A stretch of DNA of 64,000 nt from Dermatophagoides farinae (GCF_024713945.1 NC_134680.1:3496001-3560000), one strand, 5' to 3'; positions 53,001-64,000 are shown, counted from the stretch's first letter. Notes: generated by a model from the sequence alone, not told the origin. A program made the numbers and translations.

Positions 53001-55549
53001 TAACGTTCATTCCATCTAAATATAATGGTTTCGGTATTTGGTGGCCAAGGCAACAAAAATTTTTATGCATCAATCCTAGTACTGGTCTTATAATTCCCAA
53101 GGTAAGATAATGCTTTTTTTCGAATATTTGTTAATTTCATTATCTTCAATATTTTTTTTCGCACATTTTGAAACTTGTTGAAAAAATGTTCAAAATATTT
53201 GTTAATGCCAAAAAGAATCAAATCAAATCATAATAGCTTTTCATTGATACCCCTATCCTATACCCAGGTCAAACTCGAAAAAAAGTTCACAAACTCTGTT
53301 GTTGAATGAATATAGAAATTCCTTATAATAAAATAATGATAATAATAAGCAAATTTAACGACAAGTTTGTCAAAAATTTCATTTTGCTACATCATTATTA
53401 TCATCATCTTCATGTCTTGATCGTTAATTGTAAATATATTAATAGATTATTATTATACGATTCGGTTGTCTTTTTTGTTTTTCTTTTTTGTACATAGCAA
53501 TTATCACGATAATCACATTTAACTATCGGGTAGTCCCAAAAAATTTGATGAAAATGTGAAAAACATGATAAATTCATATGAAATAAATTTTTATGGCCAC
53601 TGAATTTTCATTTTTTACCTGTTTTCTTTTTGTTTTTGAAACATTTTTTTTGTTAAAAAATTTAGTCGATAGTGTGTGTGTGTCTTTGGTGATATAAACA
53701 CGCCTTAGCTATCAAAATTAAAAATGATCATTATCCACATTTTTTTCTCCGCTGACGATTGATTGAAGCTGTCAAGATTGTTCAAATAATTGTGTTTGCC
53801 AAAACCTGTATCATTATTACGATCAATTTTTTTTGTTTCGATCCATTTGAACTTTTTCCGACAGATCAAAAAAATTGAAATTCTCTTTTTTCTCGTTCGG
53901 TAGCTGAATTTTCAACAATCATCTATTTGTTTTTTATCTTTTTTTTTGGTTCATTCATTCAACGAATGATTATCACCTACAAACTATGATAATGACATTT
54001 GATTGGCTATTGCGTGCGTGTTTATGTAGATGGCCAACACTTGAAATTAAGTTATTATAATGATCAATATTTTTCTTTTTTCTTTATTTCTTTCTGCATA
54101 TTGCCAATAAATATTGATAAATGTTTAGAAATTATGGCTAAGCAATTATAATAATAATGATGATAATGATAATAATATTACCATTCAATCATCGATTCCA
54201 TAATGATGATGTCCATACGATTATTATCATTTCACACACACACATACACACAAAATGATTGATATCCTCGAGCAGCTTACACGTGGTTTTTTTCCTTCAA
54301 TTGTTATTGACGTTTCTTTGCTTGTTTTTCCATTTCATTTATTATTCCACAATGAAACACACACCGCACAAACAGCTATAATTTTTAATTAAAATTCCAA
54401 ACAAAAACAAAACTTCAATTTTTTTTTATTGACAAGTCGTTTATATTTAGAATAGTAAAAATGGTCTTTCTTTCTTTCTTTTTTCATTGGAAGCAATTTT
54501 CTCTAAATGATCGATAATATTTTTTTATTATTATTTGATTCGGGCTACTTATTTTTTCTTTTATTTTCCAATGATTTTTATTCTCTTAATCATAATGGTG
54601 ACAATTTTATCAGATTTTGAATAACAATTTGTCATCAATATCCTGGTATCGATGACAAATTGCTATTTAGTCATTTTTTTCAAGTTTTTTTATTTGTTAC
54701 AATTTCTGTTCCCTCATTTCTGATGATGATTATAATCTTTATTGATTTTTCATCTTTTATTTCACTTTTTTTTCTTTGGAATTTCTCATTTTTTTAATTC
54801 TGATTTTTTTCTCTTTCTTCATTTCTTTCCCTTCCATATAGGATTGTTTTGATTGGTGTCTATGTAGCTTTAATGAAATTGTTGCCGGTGATCATCTAAT
54901 GTATGCGTTAGCCGTAAAGCCTGATTGGAAATTGGCATTTAATAAAGGTGGTCAACCATTAGTAATGATGAATAAAATGCAAAAAAAATATCTCAAATGT
55001 CGCCATTTTACGAAAATCGAGATTGATGATAATGATTTTGGTAATGATCATGGCCATCATCATCATCATCACCATCATAATAATCAACATCATTATCATC
55101 ATCATCAACAACAAATATTTGATGGAAAAACCGGTCATAACAAGTTAAAACATGCTGAAGATGGTATCTGCGATGATTGGCAAAAATTGGGTGAACAGAT
55201 ATTTGATCAAGAAATTTATCGTGATCCACGATTAAATTGTATACTTACTCATCATCCACAATTTAGCCGTTTAGATTCGAAAAAATTACAACGACAATTG
55301 AAACGTAGAAAATTGAATATTAATCAAACTGATCATAATGACAATAATAATAATGCTACCGAATTGGTCATATCAAAATCGAATCGTTGTTTCAATGTAT
55401 CAACCATATTATTCAATAATTATAATAATAATGATAATTCATATCAATCAAATCGTCGACAACAACGTAATGTATCCAATGGCGGTTCAACGATAACATC
55501 GAAAAAGATTCGTCGTTTACCAAAGAAGGTCAGACATTTGTGTGGGTGA
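50070..55549 (+). CDS. fibroblast growth factor (FGF) family ligand, 5' end incomplete
   Basis: Secreted ligand of receptor tyrosine kinases. Exons 50562-51687, 52995-53101 and 54842-55549 are firm; 50070-50124 is a likely earlier exon (AG acceptor, perfect GTAAGT donor) encoding IIIFAAIFFVIHCPSSVY, a signal-peptide core in matching phase. Its start codon must be further upstream and was not found. At least 664 aa. The long N-terminal region is rich in Asn, His, Gln and Ser, with Gly9 (50865-50891) and a furin-like RIKR (51405-51416). The beta-trefoil core spans exon junctions: KIFRLHNR, then KFLCINPSTGLIIPK, DCFDWCLCSFNEIVAG and WKLAFNKGGQPL, with both conserved FGF Cys (LC.N and C.F.E). It looks closest to the FGF8 group, though divergent. 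The C-terminal half is His/Asn-rich and ends KKVRHLCG. Large N- or C-terminal extensions also occur in fly FGFs. Confidence 0.85.
51688..52994 (+). other. FGF intron, 1307 nt
   Basis: GTAAGT donor and CTGTAG acceptor. It contains CA runs at 51798-51813 and 51830-51840, a (TTA)n tract near 52225-52252 and A/T homopolymers. No coding or RNA gene seen. Confidence 0.6.
53102..54841 (+). other. FGF intron, 1740 nt
   Basis: GTAAGA donor and CATATAG acceptor after a long pyrimidine-rich stretch. Simple repeats and AT-rich DNA only; nothing else recognised. Confidence 0.6.
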
Positions 55550-56792
55550 ATAAGTGGTACATTCGATTGAAAACAAATCATCATATTGATGCACAAATAT
55601 ATGGAAAAAAAGGATGTGACGACATTTGTACCGAATGAATGACATGTGACATGGAATTCGAAATATTTTTCTACCTTCACGAACAACAACAACAAAATTT
55701 GACACATCTATTTTCTTCTAAGAAACCAATTTTCTTTCCTGAAAAAACGTCTTATTTTGAATTCCAAGTAAGACAAGATTAAAAAACACCGCCCACCTGT
55801 ATTCGTTATGGATCAAAAAAGTAAAAAACAAAACAAAAAAGAAGAAAGCCTTTCTACCATACTACCTCATTATGAAACCAAAAATTAAAAAAAAAATATT
55901 TCATCATAAAGAAAAACAACAACGTAATAATAATTCACACATTTATCCATCCATCTTTGTAAATTGAATGAAAAAAAAAATTGGATAAAAGCATGTCAAC
56001 TGTCTCAATTTGTTATAAATGTATTTGTAAAATGTATTATTTTTTTCTAATCATCATCATCATCATCATAATCATCATTTTTTTAAATATATCACATCGA
56101 TTTTTATATACGGCAAAGCAGAGAATCAAAACAAAAAACAAAATGATTATCGTTTTTTTTAATGATTGTATAATTCATATTCAAAGTGATTTTTTTCTCT
56201 TATTTTATTGATCGTTAATTTCAAATTTTTGAAAAAAAAACAAACTACCAACAAGAAGAAATAACAACATTTCAATTTTAATTTATTTTATTATTCGTTG
56301 CACATGTATTCACTCATTCATTCATTCACTCACTCTACATATATACATCAATTTCATAATATTCGGCACTGATCGATTCATTGATTCATCATTGATCATT
56401 CCTATCCAATATTCACCAACATCATCATTATTGGAAAAGAATATTATTCTATCTATTCTCATATATATTTTTTTTCTACTTTTTTTTACAATCGATTATA
56501 TATTATTATTTGATAATAATTTCATTAATAAAATATTCATTATCGATCGATTGAATTTATTATTTCATCACACCTGTTGATTTTTGGAATTAAATCTCTC
56601 TCAACAAACTTGTACACACACACAGACGCTAGTGTGTGTTAATATATCCGTATTTGATATTTTTTATATCACAAAATTGCCCTCTAGTGGATTGAAATTG
56701 AATTTTTTTCATGTCGGGAATGGAATTCATTTATTATGAGTCAAAATTTTTGACCTTTGAAATATTATAATAAGAAGAAAATATTCATTCAA
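55550..56792. other. intergenic region between convergent FGF and ACAD8 genes
   Basis: It carries both 3' UTRs. A minus-strand AATAAA at 56730-56735 suits ACAD8; for FGF I see only weak candidates. The open frame 55981-56211 is a (ATC)n translation. Simple repeats lie near 56049-56075. Confidence 0.5.
56730..56735 (-). terminator. poly(A) signal of ACAD8
   Basis: AATAAA on the minus strand, 57 nt after the stop codon. Confidence 0.5.
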
Positions 56793-58141
56793 TTATTTTT
56801 TCTGTATAAAATCACGTGATATGATAAGCTGCATAATTTCATTGGTGCCTTCCAATATACGATGTACACGTGAATCACGTAATAATTGTTGTAATGGAAA
56901 ATCTTTTAGATAACCATAACCACCGAATAATTGTAAACATTGATCAATGATCATGAATGCTTTTTCCGTTGCTATTAGTTTTCCGGCCGCAACTAATGAT
57001 GGTAATGGCACAGTTTTGACATTCATTTCAGTATCATTGGTTTCTGCATCAAATCTTCTTGCAGCCGATCGTATAAATAGCCGTGAAGCAACTAATTCGG
57101 AAGCAAGTAAAGCCAATTTGAATTGTGTATTCTGAAACGAAGCTATTGTACGATTAAATTGTTTACGATCCGATGTATATGCTATCGTTTCTTCTAATGC
57201 CCATTGTGCTGCACCCAATGAACACGCCGATATATTGATTCGACCACCATTTAGGCCATCCATTGCCATTTTAAAACCTTGACCTTCTTCACCTACTAAA
57301 TTCTCCACTGGTACTTTACAATCTTCCATGATGACCGCTCGTGTAGGTTGAGTATTCCAGCCAAGTTTTTTTTCTTTTTTACCAAAACTAAGACCTTCGG
57401 TGCCTTTTTCAATTAACAGGCATGAAATTCCTTTTGGACCAGAAGGACCTGTGCGACACATGACTACATATACATCACTATCACCACCACCACTTATGAA
57501 TGCTTTACTGCCGTTTACTATAGAAAAAATCAATATTTTATTCATCAAATAAACGATAATGGTAACAATGTTCAATCGATCTCACCGATGTAATATCCAT
57601 CTTTGCGTACAGCACTCGTGCTCAGATTACCCGCATCGGATCCAGCACCTGGTTCAGTTAAACAATATGATGCCATTTTTTCAAAGCTAATTAAATCGGG
57701 TAAATATTTTTTCTTCAATTCTTTATTAGCATAACTACTGATTAGATTGGAAGCCATATTATGTATGGTCAACAATGCCGTTGTAGAAACACAACCTTGT
57801 GCTAAAGCTTCAACAACAATCGATGTTTCCAGTCGACTAAGACCAGTACCACCATCTTCGATAGGTATATACAAACCACCAAATCCTAGTTCGGCACATT
57901 TTTTCATTTGATCACGTGGAAAATATTCTTTTTCATCCCATTCTTGCATGTATGGTCGAAATTCATTTACACTGAAATTGTAGGCCATTTCCTGCAATTG
58001 TATTTGATCGGTTGTTAATTCAAACGATGGATCGATAATCGTATTGATCGATGTGGATTGAAATCTTCTAGATTTATGTTTACATCGAAAATTAATGGAT
58101 AAATTTCGAAGAAAATTATTTCTACATAAAACACTAGCCAT
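56793..58141 (-). CDS. isobutyryl-CoA dehydrogenase, mitochondrial (ACAD8)
   Basis: FAD enzyme oxidising isobutyryl-CoA to methacrylyl-CoA in valine breakdown. Exons 58141-57586 and 57517-56793 join across a 68-nt intron in codon G|TA, giving 426 aa, close to human ACAD8. The Arg/Ser-rich, acid-poor N terminus (about 1-30) looks like a mitochondrial targeting peptide. The ACAD signature [11 protein letters not shown] lies at 160-170; [20 protein letters not shown] and [14 protein letters not shown] follow. The catalytic base is the Glu of ILEGTNE (residue 408), at the C-terminal position seen in straight-chain and ACAD8 enzymes. Segments [20 protein letters not shown] and [20 protein letters not shown] are diagnostic for ACAD8 over short-chain ACADs. 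Divergent from MAD1, 811 nt away. No oddities. Confidence 0.95.
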
Positions 58142-58952
58142 AATATTTGATGAATGATTTGAAAGAAATTAATTCACAAACGGTCAGAACTGAATTCATT
58201 GAATGTTTGAAGAAACGATGATGAAGGACGACCAGCAAATGAGCCGCAAATCTTGAATGAAAAATTGTAGTGTGTTTTCTCTTTTATTCTTATACTCATC
58301 GATGAATGTTGCCAGATAAAATTTCATGAACAGACGTGTTTTTTTTCATTTTCGATTCATAAATGTACATTTTTCACCAGAAAAATTATCATTCGATTAT
58401 ATTTGTCATGTCAAATTTCAAAAGCTATTCACACATAAGAATTTGGATATTAAAAAAATTTATTATCATCAAAATGACCCCATGTGTGAATTAAAAGCTA
58501 ATCCGAAAAAATGTACAAAGATAATTAACGGAACGTTTTTTCATGTTAGGATTTTCAGATCATTATAACAAATTCCAAAGTTTAGTACAATAAATATCGA
58601 AAGATATTTAGTTGCTAATTCAAATAACAGCAAAAAAAAAGTTCGATGATTGATGTTCTAATTAAAAATGGAGCTTTTGCAACAAAAATTATCAATGGAA
58701 AATTAATCCAAATATCAATTAAATCATTTTATCCACGAATAAATGGATTGATTATCAACAAGGGGTGTAAGCATTTATAATGCGATTACTGATATCTTCA
58801 TAAACAATGTTCAGATAAAAAAGCGCGTATTGATTTGCGCAGACGTTAACCAATCTGACTCGGAGTTCAATGATTAACTTTGAAAACAGAATTTTTAATT
58901 TTTTTGTCTAAAGTTTTTTGCTAAAATTATTTTTTTTTCAAAAGAAAATACG
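58142..58952. other. intergenic region, divergent promoters of ACAD8 and MAD1
   Basis: Both genes start outward from this 811-nt stretch. It contains an 80-codon ORF (listed separately) and a GC-richer, non-repetitive patch at 58820-58875 just upstream of MAD1, which may be promoter sequence. No TATA box evident for either gene. Confidence 0.5.
58326..58568 (+). other. ORF of 80 codons, unidentified
   Basis: Starts with ATG and is free of simple repeats beyond one T run. The product is basic, with several His, Phe and Lys, and contains DPMCELKANPKKC. No family recognised and no splice evidence. It sits inside a divergent promoter region, so it may be a short unannotated gene, a decayed fragment or chance. 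Confidence 0.2.
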
Positions 58953-61334
58953 ATGAATTCGAATATTCCAACGTTTAGTTCAAAGAAACAATCATCCAGC
59001 TCACGGATACCGAATATATCGTCAATACCAAGACCATCGAGGATTCCGACAACAACAAAAAAACCATCGAATCAAAATGTCATGTATAGCGGCATCAAAC
59101 GGCCACGACCAAACGATCCACCCATTTCACATATTCCAACATCCTTAACTAAATTTAAACGTTCAGCACCATTATCGTTGATGAAATCGAAAATAAGTCA
59201 TCATGATATGATAGAGGATTCGAATGTCTCTGATCTTAAATTAGATTTTTCAGGTACATTTCGTTCACCAATATCGATGATCAGTCGCAATTCATCGGCA
59301 ATGTCTATTGATTCAAAATTACTAAATGTTCCGAATACAAATGCAAACAGCTCAAAAATATCAAGTAATAGTTCATTAATCGAAGAACCAACGATTATTA
59401 CACGAAACGTTGAATCGAAAGCAACCAGTCCTATGGTAGATTGGAAAACAATCACCAAAGATACTGAATTAATCTCATACAAAGTTCGTATCAATGTTCT
59501 AAAGAATGAAGCTGATGAATTAGAACGTAAAAATTCCAAGTTACGAATCGATAATGAAGTGAATGCAACTCGATATCAAAATGAAATCGAAGAATACAAG
59601 AGTCGAACAAAAGACTTGCAGAACGAAATTCGAACATTGAAAGAGAATGAAAAAAAATTGAAATATGAATTTGATGAATTTCAAAAACTTCATCTTGAAC
59701 AATCCAAATTGATCGATAAACAAAATATTGAACATGAAAAAGTGATTGCCAAATTAAAAGAAGAGTTGTTTAAAGCCAAATCCGATGCAGAAACACAACG
59801 ATGTCAATTATCAATGGATACATTGAATTTCGAACATCGTATCAGCCTTCTTCAATCCGAAAATGATCAACTGAGACAGGAAAATGAATTACATCGTTCG
59901 AATTCATTAGATTTTGATTTAAAAAACAAAGAAATTGATACATTAAAAACTGAATTGAATAAAGCAAATTCAACAATCGAACAATTGCGAACAGAATTGA
60001 AATCTTTTGAAGAAGGCAAAAAATTAGAATCAATTCTGCAAGGTGAATTAAGCCAATTACGTTGTGTAAAAGATGAGAATGTTCAACTTAAAAATAAACT
60101 TGATCTCTTATCACGTGTACACGAAGAGAATGTGATGCTGAATGAAAAATTATTCGGGCATGAAACGAAGATCGAAATATTACGACAACAATTGAATCAG
60201 AAAAATATCGACATACATTCTTTTCAATCGAATAAGGCCAAATTATTGAAATGGACAGAGATCGTTGGAATTGATTCGCCCGAAATTGTTGTTGATAAAA
60301 TAAAGACGCTCACTGAAAATGTAACAATATTGAATGTTGAAAATGATCTACTAAAATCTAATGTCAAAACATTAGAGGAAAAAATATCGAACGAAAATTT
60401 TCATTCCAAATCTAATGAATCAAATTTAAAGAATGCTGAAGCTAAGATTGTCCAGATTGAACAGATTTTAGAACATAGCAACAAAAAGTGTCTGTTCCTA
60501 TCCAAAGAGGTTGATTATTACAAAAAAATGAGAGCACAAGATTCTTCTATCAATAAAAATGCCGATATAAATAATGGCCAAAAAATCAATGAATTAGAAT
60601 CGATTATCGAACAATATAAAACGGCGGCCAACAAATTTGAATCAGAATTAAATGAAGCAAGAAACGAATTAGAAACAAAACGATCGATGGGTAAAGAGAA
60701 TGAAGAATTAAAAAATGAAATTCGAAGAATCAAAGAATTGAATCCACATATTTGTACGAATGTATCAATGTTAGATTGTTCAACATTACAAACGAATGAG
60801 AAACAATATCGTGTGTTACATTTGATAGAAAATCCCGTGTCATGGGAAATGAAAAAACGTATCGAAGAATTGGGAAAATTAAGAGAAGAAAATGAACGTT
60901 TAAAATGTCTTGTAGAAATTATGGAACGTGGAGAACTAAATAATGCCGATATTACTAGACAGATTGATGAAGGATTACAATATCGTTTTAAAGTGAAAAA
61001 ACTGGAAGAAAAACTAGCAGAATATGAACAAAAAACAATCATATTGAATGATAAATTTAAGGAAAAATGTTATCGTTTTCGTCAATGTTGCATGGAAGTT
61101 ACTGGATATCAAGTCGATGATTTGTATCGAAATAAATATCGTGTACGGCATAAATATGCACTTAAAAATGCATTCTCAATTGAATTCGATGGCAAAACGA
61201 TTCGATTAATCGAAGATGAAACAACAGCAAAATTTAACGATAAAATTGAATTGTATATCAACGAACACAAAAGTTTGCCAGCATTTTTTGCAAGCTATAC
61301 ACTGGAATTATTGAAAGAACAGACAATGTTTTAA
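58953..61334 (+). CDS. MAD1, mitotic spindle assembly checkpoint protein
   Basis: Recruits MAD2 to unattached kinetochores and templates its conversion to the active form. Single exon, 793 aa, starting at the ATG at 58953. The N terminus (1-80) is Ser/Pro/Lys-rich with five SxIP motifs. Residues about 160-720 are nearly continuous coiled coil. A MAD2-interaction motif is visible at about 620-628 (RVLHLIENP), followed by KLREENERLKCLVE as in other MAD1 proteins. The C-terminal RWD-like head (about 700-793) contains EVTGYQVDD, RHKYALKNAF and SLPAFFASYTLELL, the family's kinetochore-binding end. Human MAD1 is 718 aa. It converges on COG5 with 74 nt between the two stop codons. Identification rests on the MAD2 motif plus C-terminal head. 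Confidence 0.92.
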   Translation: MNSNIPTFSSKKQSSSSRIPNISSIPRPSRIPTTTKKPSNQNVMYSGIKRPRPNDPPISHIPTSLTKFKRSAPLSLMKSKISHHDMIEDSNVSDLKLDFSGTFRSPISMISRNSSAMSIDSKLLNVPNTNANSSKISSNSSLIEEPTIITRNVESKATSPMVDWKTITKDTELISYKVRINVLKNEADELERKNSKLRIDNEVNATRYQNEIEEYKSRTKDLQNEIRTLKENEKKLKYEFDEFQKLHLEQSKLIDKQNIEHEKVIAKLKEELFKAKSDAETQRCQLSMDTLNFEHRISLLQSENDQLRQENELHRSNSLDFDLKNKEIDTLKTELNKANSTIEQLRTELKSFEEGKKLESILQGELSQLRCVKDENVQLKNKLDLLSRVHEENVMLNEKLFGHETKIEILRQQLNQKNIDIHSFQSNKAKLLKWTEIVGIDSPEIVVDKIKTLTENVTILNVENDLLKSNVKTLEEKISNENFHSKSNESNLKNAEAKIVQIEQILEHSNKKCLFLSKEVDYYKKMRAQDSSINKNADINNGQKINELESIIEQYKTAANKFESELNEARNELETKRSMGKENEELKNEIRRIKELNPHICTNVSMLDCSTLQTNEKQYRVLHLIENPVSWEMKKRIEELGKLREENERLKCLVEIMERGELNNADITRQIDEGLQYRFKVKKLEEKLAEYEQKTIILNDKFKEKCYRFRQCCMEVTGYQVDDLYRNKYRVRHKYALKNAFSIEFDGKTIRLIEDETTAKFNDKIELYINEHKSLPAFFASYTLELLKEQTMF

Positions 61335-61335
61335 T
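61330..61335 (-). terminator. candidate poly(A) signal of COG5
   Basis: ATTAAA on the minus strand, 73 nt after the COG5 stop and overlapping the MAD1 stop codon. A variant hexamer, so tentative. Confidence 0.3.
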
Positions 61336-61408
61336 CATCATCATAATTATTATTTTTCATTAATTATTAATTTTTTTTTGATTTGAAAAAAATAATGATT
61401 CATATTTT

Positions 61409-63947
61409 TCATTCAACGTTGGTCTTTTTCATAAGACTTGACAATAAATGATATGTTGCAAAGTATTGTTTCTTTTGTGATTTTTTTGCCTGTATAATGT
61501 ATTCATTCAAAGAATTCCTGTGAATACGAAAAAAGCGAATTAATTGAAGAATTTTTTTTTTTATATCCACTACTTACCTAATGATTGATAACCGTTCTTC
61601 ATCATTTCGATTTTCAGCCATAAACCATTGACTATAACGACTGATTGACCAATCCTTGAATTTATGTGGCGATTTCAATTCATCCGTTGTATGATTTGCA
61701 ATGAAAAAATATATGACCAAATAATAGGGAATTGGATCACCAACAATGGGTGCGTCACATAGTTCTTCCGGTGATAATAATAACAATGTTTTGAATGCTT
61801 TTAATATTTGAAATGATCGACCAACATCACCAAGGCGATCGCAGATTGGAATGATTGCCTCTTCTAATTGGGTAAAATCATTGAAAATTTTTTGTCTACC
61901 CATTGCCGATACCGGACGTATTAGACAATTTTGTAATAAAAAGAAATCAATGACAAATGCGGCCATTTGATGAATTCTTCAACGAGAAACAAAAAACAAT
62001 AAATTATAAATAATTTTTGTTGTAATAATTTATTTATTACCTTTCTTTGATAATTTCTGCATCATTTGGATATTGTTGAAAATAATCTCTTGATATGCGA
62101 GCAATGAATCGTTGCAGTTCTTTCATGTAAAGTGAACAATTACTAGGCATAATTTTGCTTCGAATGATAAAATAAATTATTATTAGAAAAATCATTTTCA
62201 AAATAATAACATACCTGTTAATATCATATTTTTCATTATGAATGGTAAGAATTATATCCTCGATTGCATCCTGTATCGATTTGATGAATGGTTCAAATGT
62301 ATTCAATATTAAATTATCAATTGATTTCAATGATGATGATGTTTCTATTAAATGTTTCTTAAGAATCGATTGATTTTTATCATTATTTATGATTAGATTC
62401 TTTAATTGTTTATGAAAATAATTTAACGAATATATAATCAATGAATTATGTCGTTGATTTATTGTGAATTTGCCGATCACTTGTGTAGCATCACCATCAT
62501 TCGATACTAATTGTTCACATTTAAATACAAACAAATTGATTGTTTTGACAATATTTCGACATACGGATTCTAATAACATGGAATCAAAATTTGATGCTAC
62601 AATTTCATTCGAAATATCTTTAATTACCAAATCGACATCTTTTTCCGATGGTATTGAATCAATTTTCTGATTTTTAATCACACCAACATTGGTGAATATT
62701 CGATTCACCGATTCGAATAATGATGATAATGAATTCGAGAGGTAAGCATTTTCAAATTGTCCAATAGTCGAACGTAATGTTATTTCATTCTCAATCTCTG
62801 GTTCATCGACGATGATTCGTTCAGAATAATCAAGAAAAAATGACAATATTTTTGAATAATCGGATTCAATTAATCTTTTAATCGCTGGTGACCAATGAAA
62901 TAATTTATTAAATGAGGCGGAAAAAATTCGAATAATTTCATTCCAAAATTTTCGAATCAATTCATCACGATTATCGATAAATTCAATCAATAATGTTTGT
63001 GTTTGATTATCACGACGTTTTTTCAATATCTTAATCATTGTTGAAATCTGATGAAAATGAATGTAAAGATTTTCAAGATTACATTTACAATTACTACGTA
63101 TACTTGTTTTCATTAGATTATTCTGTCTTGTTGATGATGGTATCGTCAATTTCATTTCATTCATATTCATATCATCGAATAATTTCGATAAAGATTGTTC
63201 AATTAATCGGCATTTTTCAACGATCAAATCATTGACAATCGAATCAAGTGAACGTAGATTGTGATATATTTGCAAAGCAGCACCGATATTATTATTGTCC
63301 AATGATTCCAAACCATTACGAAGTAATGAATCTGCTTCGATAATTATTTTCGATTTAATTTGCTGAAATTTTTCCAAATCTTTAGAAATACAATTTAATT
63401 TATGGAGTAAATTTTCCTCGTCCGATTGAATAATGCCATCAATTTCATTGACATATTGTGATAATTTAATGATTTCTTTCAAAAAAATGCCCGATTCATT
63501 TTTTGTCATATCATTATTCATATTTGATTCATCAATTCGTTCCATTAGATACATGATACGTAACATTTTTCGTAGCAGATCACAAGTTTTCTGCAGCCGT
63601 GATAATAGAATAATCTCATGGTTAAGCTGTTGATATGGTGATTCGAATTTCATAATCATCAATTCCATTGTTTTCATTAGATTCTGTGATTTAATACCGA
63701 TGAATCTCAAATCATTATATAATTCATCAAGTTTAGATGCACGTCGAAAAAATGTTTCACAATTTTTCGTTGTTAATTGATTGATATTATTTTTCAACTG
63801 TTCAATACCGGCAGCGATTTTTGAAATCTGTTCTGAAAACGGTAGATTATTCACCGATGCAATAGCATTCTGTTGATCAAAATTTTCGGGCAAAAATTCC
63901 GAATAAATCGGATCCATAGATTGTTTTTTGTTGTTGTTTGTCAACAT
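61409..63947 (-). CDS. COG5, conserved oligomeric Golgi complex subunit 5
   Basis: Subunit of the COG tether (lobe B) for retrograde intra-Golgi vesicles, needed for glycosylation. Four exons: 63947-62215, 62157-62041, 61976-61578 and 61517-61409, with introns of 57, 64 and 60 nt, give 785 aa (human about 839). The N terminus FLPENFD and SEQISKIAAGIEQL start the helical region; LSRLQKTCDLLRKMLRIMYL and GAALQIYHNLRSL follow. The third exon has LIRPVSAMGRQKI and ELKSPHKFKDWSISRYSQWF, matching the family's conserved LIRP...ELKSP...W...R.SQW order. The last exon encodes NSLNEYIIQAKKSQ and ends NVE. The 57-nt first intron is a multiple of three with no stop in frame, so retention would insert 19 residues. 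The start is the ATG at 63947; Met11 is an alternative. Confidence 0.94.
61443..61448 (+). terminator. candidate poly(A) signal of MAD1
   Basis: AATAAA 109 nt after the MAD1 stop. It lies inside the last coding exon of COG5 on the opposite strand, so the two transcripts probably overlap. Confidence 0.45.
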
Positions 63948-64000
63948 TATACAAATTGTTCACAATTGTTAATTAATTAATGATGAAGAAAAAAAAATTA

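Noticed and set aside
1-64000. tRNA, rRNA, snRNA, conserved miRNA or CRISPR arrays
   Set aside because: None was recognised by eye; a covariance-model scan would be needed to exclude small RNA genes in the desert.

Overview
The window looks like nuclear DNA of an astigmatan mite, most likely a house-dust-mite relative (Dermatophagoides or close). The evidence is an AT-rich, microsatellite-laden background, very short spliceosomal introns, arthropod-type genes, and a secreted protein built from two copies of the fold of mite group 5/21 allergens. The genus is inference from gene content; no marker gene was compared.

Layout. 1-5201 is non-coding simple-sequence DNA. 5202-18492 is gene-dense: a soluble UDP-glycosyltransferase (+), a His-rich tandem group-5/21-like secreted protein (-), a DEG/ENaC sodium channel (-), a CD39-type ecto-NTPDase (+) and the rRNA-processing factor RRP5/PDCD11 (+). 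18493-50069 is a desert of about 31.5 kb with no gene I can support. It holds microsatellites, one clear MITE with TA target-site duplication (45243-45374), a few weak small ORFs and some GC-rich islets. 50070-55549 is a fibroblast growth factor gene with long introns, a long low-complexity N-terminal region and a furin-like RIKR site. 56793-63947 is gene-dense again: isobutyryl-CoA dehydrogenase ACAD8 (-), spindle-checkpoint protein MAD1 (+) and Golgi tether subunit COG5 (-).

Genome style. The 11 introns placed in the seven multi-exon non-FGF genes are 47-87 nt. The three FGF introns are 437, 1307 and 1740 nt, and the desert lies directly 5' of that gene, as expected of a developmental signalling gene with much cis-regulatory DNA (inference). 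Housekeeping genes are tightly packed: UGT and the allergen-like gene converge with 93 nt between stop codons, NTPDase and RRP5 run head-to-tail with a poly(A) signal 65 nt before the next ATG, and MAD1 and COG5 converge with likely overlapping 3' ends.

The genes do not form one pathway. The most novel items are the two-domain His-rich allergen-like protein, the FGF with its possible cleavable prodomain, five SxIP motifs at the N terminus of MAD1, and the MITE. Exon joins were read by eye from GT-AG sites, frame and family similarity; none was checked against transcripts. I saw no tRNA, rRNA, CRISPR or viral sequence.
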